From positions 84,359,561 through 84,423,560 of the forward strand of contig NC_088775.1 of NCBI RefSeq assembly GCF_954871325.1: a stretch of 64,000 nt of DNA, read 5' to 3'. The notes under the pieces were generated by a model. It ran no database searches. It worked only from the letters and a program-made list of their open reading frames with translations, and had not been told where the DNA came from. Source of the DNA: Gordionus sp. m RMFG-2023 (taxonomy: Eukaryota > Nematomorpha > Gordioida > Chordodea > Parachordodidae). This document shows positions 22,171 to 32,321 of this stretch, one piece after another; position 1 is the first letter of the stretch; every line of letters begins with the position of its first letter. The translations under genes and the position numbers were made by a program.

Positions 22171-24842
22171 GGGGAGACCGGGGTTATATTGTCCATAAAA
22201 AATTGAGAGGCTGTGAAAAGGAGGAGAAATAATTTATCAAAATAATTTTGATGTTATTTTATTCTTTATATAATTATCTACGGTAGAAATTAATATCTAA
22301 TAAAAAAATATTATATATTTTTTTAAATTTAAATTTTTAAAAAATGAAAATTTTTGAGTCATGAAAATGAGACGGGGGATGTATTATCCTTTTGTGGGGC
22401 ATGTTTTAGACTATGATTTTCTAAGCATTTTATTCATATAAAAATCATAACAAACATATAATATTAACATACAACACATTTATTACATATAAAAAATGGA
22501 TTAAAATCACAACATGATCCATGTGCCCATAAATGACAATCCAATCTTCATTATGGTGGTGAGTTTGATAGTTTTTGTGGCACACTAAACAAAATTCTTT
22601 TTTGCCAGCATTCATATTTAAACTTTTTTTATTATTGGTTTGATTTTTTTTTTCAGATTATTAGCCCTAGATCTGGCTATTTTTTTGTAAGGTGAAGAGG
22701 GGAGGGAGAGTCAATAGAACTATACCACTGTCAGAGCCCAGCTCAATGACTTCAATAGATTGGTGAGATTTATGATTATCTATATAAGCAAAACTTTTTT
22801 ATCTTGACTGGGCTTAGTGTATTTTATAAAATGATTTTAAAAATATATAAAATCTTCAGCCAGCATCCACCCAGAACCATTAGACACGCCAATGCATCCT
22901 ACAGGGCCATCTCTTAAATAATGATCATAAAATTTTTTCCTGGGATATATAAACATAGGTGGAATAGAATTTTCTAGAGCATTGACAGCAATTGCCAAGG
23001 TCATAAGTGTACCACATTCTGATGTAGTAATTGCCACAACCTGTTTTTCGCCTTTCCTTGCAATAACTTTATTAGGCCGTTGAACTGTTGTTAATCCTAT
23101 GAAAATATTAAAGATTTGCTATCATATATATTTTAATTAACCAGTTTCATCCATATTATATATATCACATGGTAGAAAGTTATTTTCCCTTGTGACAGTC
23201 AAATAATTATTAAAAAATAAATCAATCATTTTCATATTAAAATTGGTAGCCCTGGCTATACTTGTAGCCTCTGGTGTTTTCAAAGAAATCGTTGGATTTC
23301 TTTTAATAAATGCTCCAACCTAGTCTTCACCAGCTGATTGAGTTATTTCCCAAGATTTTGGTATTGTAAACTATACCTCTTGGCCATTTGATAAGCTAAA
23401 ACTCTAACCTAAATTTAAACATAAGTCATTAAATTATTTATATATTAAGGCAATCTAATTAAAATCCTAATTCTTAAATTTTATTCTGAATTTATTTAAT
23501 AATTAATATAATAAAATATATCATACATAATTAAACCTCTAATGTATAGGTAAGAACCAAAATATGTTTTAATACATGATATAATTTAATGCTAAACCAA
23601 TGAATAAATCATTTTAAAATTAATATACATGGCAGCATCATTTTATTTTAAATATATATCATACACACATAATTAAATCTTTAATATATAGGTAAGATAT
23701 GATTTAATGCATGATATAATATATATAATGCTACATTGAATAAATCATTTTAAAATTAATATTAATACATGGCAGCATCATTTTAAAATTAATATATATA
23801 GATGGCAGCATCATTTTATACATAAATGGCAGCAACATTTTATTTACATATATATCATACACACTTAAATAAATATCATTCTAATGTATAAGTTAAATTC
23901 TTACTTTAAAGTATTTTAAAATTAATAAAGATGTTTCATTAACATATAATGTAAATAATTTTAAAAAATTTTCTCAAGTTTATTATTATTTAACTAAAAA
24001 AATACCATGGCATAAATTTAAAGATTATAAAAAAAATCATTTTACAGAGATATATGATATAACAAAGGATTAAAATACTTGATTAGGGCATAATCCTGAA
24101 AATAATCTTGATCCTTTAATTAAATAATCTGTTAATTTAGCTTCTTGAATAGGAGAAAATACTGATCTGTGAATATATCGCTCTTGAAAATCTTCATTTC
24201 TTTTGAACAATTTATTATACCTCTAATGCTTAGTTCTTAAATATATACTAATTTAAATATATAAATATACTTCCCATAACTTAAATTCGTATTCATGGTT
24301 ATAACTGTCAAAGGTATCTTATATTTCAGCATTTGAAGAATACTTGCCTTTTGATTATCATTATTATCTTTGTTAATTTTTCTAATATATGTTCGAACCA
24401 TTTTACAAAAACATAACCAATATATTAATGAATGTATGTAAAAGGAAAAGACGCACCCCGCTAATACCTTCCCCAGGTCCACAGGATCATTTAAAAATTA
24501 AATTTAGAATATTAAATTAACATAATGATTGTCAATATTTTTATATATGATAAAATGGAGATTTTTTTATCATTTAGAATTTATATTAAGTCTGAACAAC
24601 TTTTATAAAAAAAGTTATTCGTGAAAATGTAAAATTTAAAAAAGTTACTTTGGGTATGTTGAAACTTAAATTTGCATTTAAAATTTTTCATGAGCAATTT
24701 TGTCCGAAACAATTTTGGACCTACTTAAGCACCTTATTATAATACATATTTGGCTTAAATTACAAATCTTAAACTTTATTAATTTTTAAATAATTTGAGA
24801 AGGAAATACCTACCCCGGGAACACACTATCCCCGGTCTCCCC
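22171..24842 (-). mobile_element. pogo-type (Tc1/mariner superfamily) DNA transposon
   Basis: The ends are perfect 13-bp inverted repeats, GGGGAGACCGGGG, flanked by TA on both sides (22169-22170 and 24843-24844), as expected for a TA-targeting pogo element. It is 2.67 kb long, a normal full length, and encodes a DDE transposase on the minus strand. A related lone end, GGGGAGACCAGAG, occurs at 52093. Confidence 0.9.
22480..24401 (-). pseudogene. pogo/Jerky-type DDE transposase, broken
   Basis: Start MVRTYIRKINKD (24401) resembles the 'MVR-YKRK' opening of pogo-like transposases. Then come ERYIHRSVFSPIQEAKL and GLCPNQVF (helix-turn-helix linker), IPKSWEITQSAGED and FIKRNPTISLKTPEATS. IYNMDETG carries the first catalytic Asp. 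TTVQRPNKVIA and a 66-residue frame at 22837-23037 (TLMTLAIAVNALENSIPP, FIYPRKKFYDH, GPVGCIG, NGSGWMLAEDF) follow, matching DDE_1. Downstream, EFCLVCHKNY and EDWIVIYGHMDH resemble the C-terminal Cys/His-rich domain of some pogo-like proteins. Scattered stops and frame changes, for example in AGED-VGAF, make it inactive. Confidence 0.8.
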
Positions 24843-24954
24843 TACCTATTATAATATAATGATATTGCTGATCATCGGCTAAATCTATATATTACGAACA
24901 ATCATTTATTTTCCTAAAGAACTTTTGCTATCTTTTTAAATGTAATTTAATAGG

Positions 24955-25055
24955 GTTAGACATTCTCAGCATACTCCTATTGCCAAACAATGTGCTATAT
25001 TAATGCATTCATTGTAAATGAAGGTTAATGATGCTTACTACCAAGTGAATGTATG
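24955..25055 (-). repeat. Interspersed repeat R1, partial copy
   Basis: Reverse complement of part of the repeats at 30330 and 57250. Shared words are TCATTTACAATGAATGCATT, ATTGTTTG and AATGTCTAACCC. About 95 bp are recognisable. Confidence 0.55.
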
Positions 25056-25099
25056 GAAATATTCTAACCTAATTTTCTAAATACCGACCAAAATTTATT

Positions 25100-25290
25100 A
25101 AAATGTAATAAGATCATTAATTTTATATATTAATACGGAATCACGTGGTCGAGTCCGGCCTCCTATATATTATCCCCCCAAGGATGGAACCACCAAGTTA
25201 GAATAAGAAAAAACATGATCATTCCCGGGATTCGAACCCGAGACCATGGGATAAGTAAACCAAGCTCTTGCCTACTAGGCCATAGAGGCT
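25100..25290 (-). repeat. tRNA-derived SINE
   Basis: Read on the minus strand from 25290, it contains TGGCCTAGTAGG (an A-box) and, 30-odd bases later, GGGTTCGAATCCCGG (a B-box with a well-paired T-arm). Acceptor 5' GCCTCTA has no complementary 3' strand. About 110 bp of non-tRNA body follow, including GGTGGTTCCATCC and GACTCGACCACGTG. It is therefore a SINE driven by an internal RNA polymerase III promoter, not a tRNA gene. Confidence 0.7.
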
Positions 25291-25380
25291 TTCCAAAAAT
25301 CACGATTTTTCAAATATATATTATAAATATATTTGGGTGCCTATCCAAATGAAAAATGAACAAAATTCAAATTTGATAGA

Positions 25381-25398
25381 TGGTACCTTAAGGTACCA
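25381..25398. repeat. 18-bp perfect palindrome
   Basis: TGGTACCTTAAGGTACCA is perfectly self-complementary. It lies between the SINE and the MITE, with no adjoining gene element recognised. The core GGTACCTTAAGG recurs once near 37660. Confidence 0.5.
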
Positions 25399-25627
25399 AG
25401 CATCATTAACCGTAAATGAAGGGGTTTTTAATTGAATTCATGATCTAAAATTTAGTAGTATAGCTGAAATGATGGAATTTAATATTCTTAAAATTTATGA
25501 TTATAACCTCGCAATTGTTAGTTTATTTTGTACTATTTTTTTTATCATGATAAACTTTATTTTAATTTGATCATTCTAATTTATAATTTTAATAAATATA
25601 TATCAATGATTTATACATGGATTTTAG

Positions 25628-25823
25628 TACGTTATTAAAACGCCAGATTGTCGATTTTATAAAAATGGCCCGTTTAAGATTTTTACAAAAAAATATTATG
25701 TAAGCCTGGATATTTTGCTCATAGATGGGAGAAAGGTTTTGACCTCTATTTGCCAAATCTCGAAGATTACATGATATGGGCCGTTTTTAAAAATCGATCA
25801 AATAGGGCTTTTTAATAACAATA
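25628..25823. mobile_element. hAT-type MITE, family A copy 2
   Basis: 196 bp, with ends TACGTTATTAAAACGCC and GGCTTTTTAATAACAATA, flanked by the perfect duplication GATTTTAG (25620-25627 and 25824-25831). Internal words AAATATTATGTAAGCCT and TTTTGCTCATAGATGG are shared with the copies at 58153 and 63245. Confidence 0.85.
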
Positions 25824-25858
25824 GATTTTAGTTTAGAAGATAAGATGTAATATAATAA

Positions 25859-26222
25859 ATAAATTTCGATTTAATAAAGGATATATTTAGAATCCCTGTT
25901 CACCCTTTACAAAAGGATGAGTTTTTTAGGTAAACAATATATATATTATCATTTACTTTTATAAATAAGGATAGTTCTATCATTGGAGAAAACAAGGCAG
26001 AGAATGACAAACCTTAAAGAGAAATATTATTCCGATGAAAATCAAATCGGGTGGCTAAACCAAAGATCGGATATGGATCGATTTAACACATGTGCTATAG
26101 ATAATAACAAAGGGGATCAACAATTGCCGGCGAACAAAGAAAAGAGACTCAATGAGCTAATCAACCAAAACAATAATAATGTTAGCGTTCGAATTATTGA
26201 AAATACGGCGAAAGGACAATAA
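25859..26222 (+). CDS. Unrecognised two-exon coding segment with a 40-nt intron
   Basis: An open frame from 25859 (DLIKDIFRIPVHPLQKDEFF) reaches a donor AG/GTAAAC at 25929/25930. Exactly 40 nt later, after AATAAG, the frame resumes at 25970 as RIVLSLEKTRQRMTNLKEK and runs 83 codons to a stop at 26222. The intron size matches the 41-45-nt introns of YIPF6 in this window. The protein is hydrophilic and probably helical (EKTRQRMTNLKEKY and KEKRLNELINQNNNN), with no domain I can name. Its codons are visibly richer in G+C than the surroundings. No start codon is seen at the 5' side, where a MITE with its target duplication ends 28 bp upstream, so the gene is partial or an upstream exon lies beyond the MITE. 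Confidence 0.45.
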
Positions 26223-27039
26223 TTATGGGAAGAGGCCGGGAGATTGAACTGCGATGTTTGGTTGTTCATTTATTTTAAAGCGTTAATTTATCTATTAACC
26301 TAATTGTTTAAATTATTTTGTAAATTTTGTCAAGTTTTTGTCAAGATTTTTTATTTTTTTAATATAGAAGATTTTTAATTTAATATATTTTGTTTTTGAA
26401 TAAAAAGTTTATATTTATCCGAAAAAATATAGATAAGATGTTTAAAAATATATAGTGTTGTACGTGAACGAAGTTCGTTTTTTTGAAAAATATGATGAAC
26501 GGCGTTCCTTTTATTTTTGACGAATTTTGAATGTGAACGCGTTCCTTTTTTATGACGAACGCGTTCGAATTTAACGTTCGTTCAATTTTAAAAATATTTT
26601 TATTTTTTTGAAAATTTTTATATTTCCGAATTTTTTTAAAAAATGTATTATTTATATTTTTTAATCGTCTGTGTTCCTTTTCACATTTCAATTTAACACA
26701 TAGTTTATTAATTTGAATATTATTGTTTATATTTTAATTTAATAGATTAGCATAAGCATGGATATTATTATTTAATCCTCATCATCTGATTCTGAAAATC
26801 CAAAATCAGATGAATTATTATTACTATGGCCAAATATGATAAATGTTTTACATTAACATCCTATATTGAAGTACTAATCCAATGCTTACCAAGTGTAAAG
26901 TGACCAAAAAGTATTATATTGTCAAAATCTTCAGGTTCCAATTTAAAACGAAATTTGATTTTAATATTAATTATTTGATTTTATATGATAAGATATAACT
27001 AAGTTAAATCATTAAATTTGAAGAAATAATGCATTTAAG

Positions 27040-27640
27040 ATATTTGACCCCAACAATAACGATAGTTATTTTAAAATTAAAAAAATTAGTGGCCTCAAAT
27101 ATGGTCAACCATTTATAGACGCAGTATTAAATGGGATTAATAAAAGGTATTAAACCTATTACTCTCAATTAATTACATATATTTTATTTTTCTAAAGATT
27201 TGAACATATATATAAGTATCAATATGTCATTTCTGCAATTATACATCCAACATTCAAACTTCAATGGCCATGGATAAAACTTCCATAGAACAAACCTATT
27301 AAAATAAACTTATAGCGTCATTGAAAAAAATGCTATGAAAACCTTAGAGAACTATTAATTTCGAGATATCTTTTTATTGTCGAGAGTAGAGAATGGATTG
27401 GAGGAGGATAACTTATCTCAATTTTTTGCAAATAACAAAATAATATGTTTTTAATTAATTCTCCACGTTAAAAGAGCTGTTTATTAAGTATAATACCGCA
27501 ATCCCCTCATCTGCCCATGTAGAGCGCGTTTTTAGTATAGCTAATGCCGTATTAACTGCCAAGTGTTCCTGTCTATCAGATAAATATTTTGAAAACAATT
27601 GTTTTTAAAATTTAATAAGAAAAATTTTTTATAAATAAAA
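27040..27640 (+). pseudogene. hAT transposase remnant
   Basis: Plus-strand pieces read YFKIKKISGLKYGQPFIDAV, then VISAIIHPTFKLQWPWIKLP ('iAa-LhP-FKl-Wi', a hAT hallmark). Near 27490 comes AIPSSAHVERVFSIANAVLT, the dimerisation motif 'P-SSA-vERvFS-a---lt', followed by LSDKYFENNCF. The pieces lie in more than one frame with stops between, so it is inactive. It belongs with the GAACGC-array ends at 26453 and 35800. Confidence 0.75.
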
Positions 27641-27644
27641 ATAT

Positions 27645-28672
27645 CTATTTATTCGCTATATTAAATTTTATTTATAATTATATTATCAAAATAAAACTAC
27701 TATTTTTTAATATGGCTAAAATATATTGTATTAAAAAATATAAGTTTATTTATATTAAATTAAATTAAAAAAAAAAAAATTTATCATAAAATTTTGAACG
27801 GTTTTATGAACGTGTATTTTTGTCTTGCAATTTTATTTAAGATTCTTAATTTTCTTCTCGTAAGTTGTGTCTTTCAGAATTTATTGAAGGATATATTTAT
27901 AAATATATATAAAAAAACCAAATATAAAAAAAAATATACCAATTATAAAAGGTATAAAGGCAAAATGTCACTACTTAATCTTATTGAAAAATTTTTGGTG
28001 AAAAATAAATATTCTAAAAATCCTCGAACAACAAGAGCTGAAGTAATACATAATGCAACTTCTATATTAGATCGGCACATACCATAAAATATTACAAACT
28101 TTTATATAAAAAAAATGTATGCGTTTTTTGGAATTATCAAGGACAACCAACAAATAAAAGTAATATAAATTTATATTTCTCTATATAAAAAGATTTGATT
28201 CAGATGAGAATATGAATCTTAGAATTTTTTTCTTACAAAATTTCCCTCATATTATTATTCCTATATTGATTATTATCTTATTGTATATACAAAATTGGAA
28301 AAAATAGTATTCAAGAATTTGAAGAAAAAAAAATGAAATCTGTATTTTTTTTAAATTTTAATAAAGTAATATTATATTAGTGGATTAATTGTTCGGGATT
28401 AGTAGAAAAAATTCATAAAAGATTATACTATATGGTATTACATAAAATAAAGTATTTAACATTCTCATAAATTATTTTTTATATTGTTTTTGTAGATTTA
28501 AATTTTATTAATGTCACTGATATAAAAAATTTTTACGATAATGGTCTTACATAAATATACACAAATAAAAAAAAATTTGTGAACCGATTTTTTATCGCTT
28601 GTTCAATTATTTTCAAAAATATGCAAAAACAGTATCCTCAGAGGGAAATGCTGAATCGATAATGTATATCTA
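27645..28672. other. A+T-rich stretch, one weak coding-like frame
   Basis: A plus-strand frame at 27794-28087 has a low-complexity hydrophobic and lysine-rich start. Its end (FLVKNKYSKNPRTTRAEVIH) is of more ordinary composition. I cannot assign it. The rest shows nothing. Confidence 0.2.
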
Positions 28673-28829
28673 AGTTGACAATTCACCCATTAACTGCATT
28701 TAAAAGTGCCCATACATAGTAGTATGCTATTTTGTTGTTCATAAAGAAAATTAGTCTAAGTGCAAATCACAAAATAGCACTACAGCCGACTCATATGTAT
28801 GGACACGTTTAATTAATGAATTGCCAATC
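28673..28829. mobile_element. TA-flanked palindromic MITE
   Basis: Inverted ends AGTTGACAATTC and GAATTGCCAATC extend inward through TTTAAAAGTG and CCATACATA, and TA lies on both sides (28671-28672 and 28830-28831). The TA target fits a Tc1/mariner-type MITE. A half copy is present near 48103. Confidence 0.6.
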
Positions 28830-28964
28830 TAGTAGTATTTATACATCATTGCTAAGAACTAAAGTTTAGAAAAACTGAAAGACTTCTTCTAAGCATTATT
28901 ACACTACGTATCAATTTGAGTTTATGTTTTGTAAGGCTTGATAAAATATGGCAAGAAACAAAAA

Positions 28965-29225
28965 GACTTTTTTATTTTTTTTTAATGTGGAGAAGGTCTT
29001 CGATAAAGTCTTAAATTTATATGGTGTAGCTTGAAAATTTTTTTTAAAAATATTATATACAAAATAAATCAGAATATAGGAATCGCATAATATATATATG
29101 TGGAATAGCTAACTGTCCTTATAAATGGTGGAATACATAAAGGATAAAAATTAATTCCATTATTTATTGGTTAATACTAAAAGTTAGAGGTAAGGTACCA
29201 AATGAGATGCTGCTAGATAATATTA
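28965..29225 (+). pseudogene. LINE reverse-transcriptase fragment
   Basis: FFFNVEKVFDKVLNLYGV matches the conserved 'lD-eKAFDkV' block. About 45 codons later, in another frame, LINGGIHKG with LIPLFIG matches '--GvpQGs-LSP-LF'. Both are in the expected order for a non-LTR retrotransposon. Frames shift between them and the fragment ends close to the hAT insertion at 29240. No endonuclease or tail is seen. Confidence 0.55.
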
Positions 29226-29239
29226 CCCGGTGATAGGAT

Positions 29240-30156
29240 TAGAGGTCTTCATTGGGCGGGGTTTCGGCCCGTCTGCCTACGCCCGGGTGGGAGGGTAAAA
29301 AAATTTTCGAGAATGGGCAGGCGGGCGGCTTAAAAAAAATTTAAAACTATGGGCGGTCTGGGCGGGTGGGTTAAGAAATTTAAACAATGAGCGGGCGGGT
29401 TAAGGAAATTTAAAATTTTTGTTCAAAAACAAACTAAAAAAAATAATTGTTTAAAGGATCTATAACAATATTTCTTTTATTATTGTACCAATCGTTTTTT
29501 TTAAGTGAAGAACATTTACCTAACTATTATTTAATAACACAACAATAAAACTTTTTTCTTGGAATAAATAAACATTTTTGTCTATTAAAAATATCCTTTT
29601 ATGGGAATGTAATAAAACTTTTCTAGTGCTTCTTCAAAAGGCGGATTTAGCATTGCTGTAAGATTTTTAGAACAAAAAAGAACGTTTGAATCAGAAAATG
29701 TCTATTCAGTATTAATTTTGCATTATTATTACATTTAATATTAATTTTACATTTATATTTTTTTTCATAAATATTCAGTTTGATCAAATAAATTGTCCAT
29801 AATTTACATTGATTATTTTTATACTTATATTAATTTCCTAAATTATAAACTTTTTGTAGAGGTGTAATGCTGAAATATTTTTATTAGATGCTTAAAAAAA
29901 TGAAAGAATGACCATAATTAAATTTTATAAGCGGGCTTGGGTTAAAAAAATTTTTATAAATAATGGGCGGGCGGGTAAAAAATTTTAGACTAATGGGCGG
30001 GCGAACGGGCGGGTAAGGAATTTTAGACAAATGGGCCGGGCGGGCGAGTATATATTTTTTTGAAAACTATGGGCGGGCTGGGCGGGCGGGTTAAAATTTT
30101 TTAAACATTGAATGGGCTGGCTTTTGGTCCAAAAACCCGCTTAATGCAAACCTCTA
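29240..30156. mobile_element. Non-autonomous hAT with GGGCGGG arrays
   Basis: Ends TAGAGGTCTTCATT and ATGCAAACCTCTA form short inverted repeats, flanked by the perfect duplication GATAGGAT (29232-29239 and 30157-30164). Both subterminal regions, about 170 bp each, are arrays of GGGCGGGCGGG words spaced by A+T runs. The 600-bp middle shows no transposase. Confidence 0.9.
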
Positions 30157-30324
30157 GATAGGATACTAAGGATAAAACGACGGAAATTTGTATATAAATA
30201 GGAGAGGGGTATTGGTTTTTTAAAATGAACCATGAAGTCAAGACCATATAAGACAGGATTTTCACTGGATGCAAACCCCCCCTCAAAAACTTATACTTAT
30301 TCCCTTAAAAAATTTTACCTTTTT

Positions 30325-30690
30325 AATTATAATGATAATCCCTTCATAAATTTTAAAAGTCAATTACCAACTATCAAAATATTATGAATATAAAAGTTAT
30401 TTTTAGAACTTGAATTAAATTAAAAACCAACTCATTTACAATGAATGCATTATTATAGTATATTGTTTGACATGAATGAGTTTACTGATAGAATGCCTAC
30501 CCCCGTTTAAATTACATATAAAAGGATAGGATAAAATTATCCAGAAATAGTTTTTTATGGAAAATAATGTCTATAATTGTGTGTAATATTGATTTTGTCG
30601 ATATTTAGCCATATCATTTATTAAAATAAGTCTGTAATAAATTTTTTCTAAAAATTTAATAGATAACCCCCCCCCCCCACACTTTCCCAA
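30325..30690 (+). repeat. Interspersed repeat R1, copy 1
   Basis: Aligns with 57252-57665 over about 350 bp. Shared words in order: CCCTTCATAAATTTT, ATTATGAATATAAAAG, GAATTAAATTAAAAACC, AATGAATGCATTATTATA, TAAAAGGATAG, then a run of C's. No coding capacity or terminal repeats were found. Confidence 0.65.
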
Positions 30691-30776
30691 TAAATTCATC
30701 ATACCCTGCCTTAAATGCCTAACCACTACCACTCAAAAAGTTGAATGCAGACGGTTCCTATCCCCCCCCCCCGCTC

Positions 30777-31012
30777 AGGTCAAGAAAAACGTTGATGAAA
30801 CAGAACAGCCATGTATTGCAAAAGAGACGCTAAGCGCTATAAAGTGGTTACAAATATTTCAAATCAAAATAAATATTACAATAAATGTGGGTTGGATAAA
30901 TGGAGAAGCCTGATGGGAATTGCATTAATGCAAAAAGTTTGTCCGCAAAAGAAATGACAATAATATATATTGGGAAGCTTGGCAATAAGGACACAGATGC
31001 AAAATATACTGT
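30777..31012 (+). other. Unclassified coding-like stretch cut by a hAT
   Basis: Frame 30777-30909 reads VKKNVDETEQPCIAKETLSA and IKWLQIFQIKIN, and 30915-31010 reads INAKSLSAKEMTIIYIGKLG. Both are complex and open, but separated by a stop. The same region resumes after the hAT at 31841. It could be an old transposase or a host pseudogene; no family is recognised. Confidence 0.25.
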
Positions 31013-31020
31013 ATTATGAG

Positions 31021-31832
31021 CAGGGATCCATCGAAAAGAATATCAGTTCGGTTCAGGTTCGTATAAAAATAAAGGTTCAGGTTTGATTCGCATAAAAATA
31101 TCGGTTAGAACCGATTTGAACGCTTTTATTCAAACCTTTATACGAATTATGTATAGAGTAATTTTTTTTTATTTCATAATAAAAATAAAAACACATACAT
31201 AAAACCTTCATTTTATTAATTGAACATTATAAAATAATATTTAATTTATAAATATAACAAATAAATATCAATGATTAAGTTTAACATGAACAATTACTTA
31301 AATTTTTTTTATTAAGCCGCACAATTAATATATTTTTAAAATTCGTCTCACTCAAATTACATCTATAAGGAGATATAAATTTAATTGTTGAAAAACATCT
31401 TTCCACACTAACTTGGGTAGCCGGCATTGCATGATATCAGATTTGATGTGTCATTTATAATACTATATGTAAATAATTTATATATTGGAATTAATTTTTC
31501 TCTAGGCATTATAATTTATAAGCTTAAAATATTTAAAAAATGTTGTAAAATGGCAATACACTAAAGTTTATAAAAATTATGACTGACACTTATCAATCTA
31601 ATGTGATAATAATCTTTAAAACAATTCGAATATAAATAAAATTTTTGCAATATACTAGTAATAACTTACACATTATTTTATAAGCATATAATTATAAGAC
31701 TCGAACCGTTTCAGAGGCATTTTAAAGGTTCGGTTCAAGTTCGGCTAGAAATTTTTTAGCGGTTTAGGTTCGACAAAAAATAGGGGTTTTTAACGGTTTA
31801 ATGGATCGGTTCAGGTTCGGTTTGGATTCCTG
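31021..31832. mobile_element. Non-autonomous hAT with GGTTCGGTTC arrays
   Basis: Ends CAGGGATCCA and TGGATTCCTG are inverted repeats, flanked by the perfect duplication ATTATGAG (31013-31020 and 31833-31840). Subterminal sequence is made of GGTTCGG/AGGTTCGTATAAAA words. A lone end of the same family lies at 51255-51651. No coding region. Confidence 0.9.
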
Positions 31833-32321
31833 ATTATGAGCATCCATTGATAAGGTCAGACTATGTTATTGTAAAGGGCAAAGGTAACATTCATTAAGAA
31901 TAGTACTATAAAGTGGTTTTCTCAACCCAAGCCCGATGATAAAAATAATTCAGCCTCGGCACAGCTAAGAATATTTTCAGATTATTTATTCATATTTGTT
32001 TTAAATAGGGGTATACCGATAGCATTTTTTGGAGGCCGTTCCTATATTAAATTGATATTGGTCGATTACCGATCTGATATCATATCTGATTTTGTATTCT
32101 ATATACCAGTGTTGTTAAACGCTACTTTTAAAAGTAGCGTGCTATCGCTACCGCTATTTTATAAAAAAAGTAGCGCGCTATCGCTACCGCTATCGTTTTC
32201 AAATGAGTAGCGCGCTATTAGCTACTTTTTACGCTATTTTGATTTTTTTTTAACAAACTTTTTATATGAAAAAAATCATCAAAAATATTTAAATTAGTAT
32301 TTTTAGATTTAAAAAAAGCAT

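Noticed and set aside
25205-25290. A tRNA gene on the minus strand
   Set aside because: The T-arm and A/B boxes are good, but the acceptor stem has no partner strand and extra body sequence follows, so a SINE is the better call.
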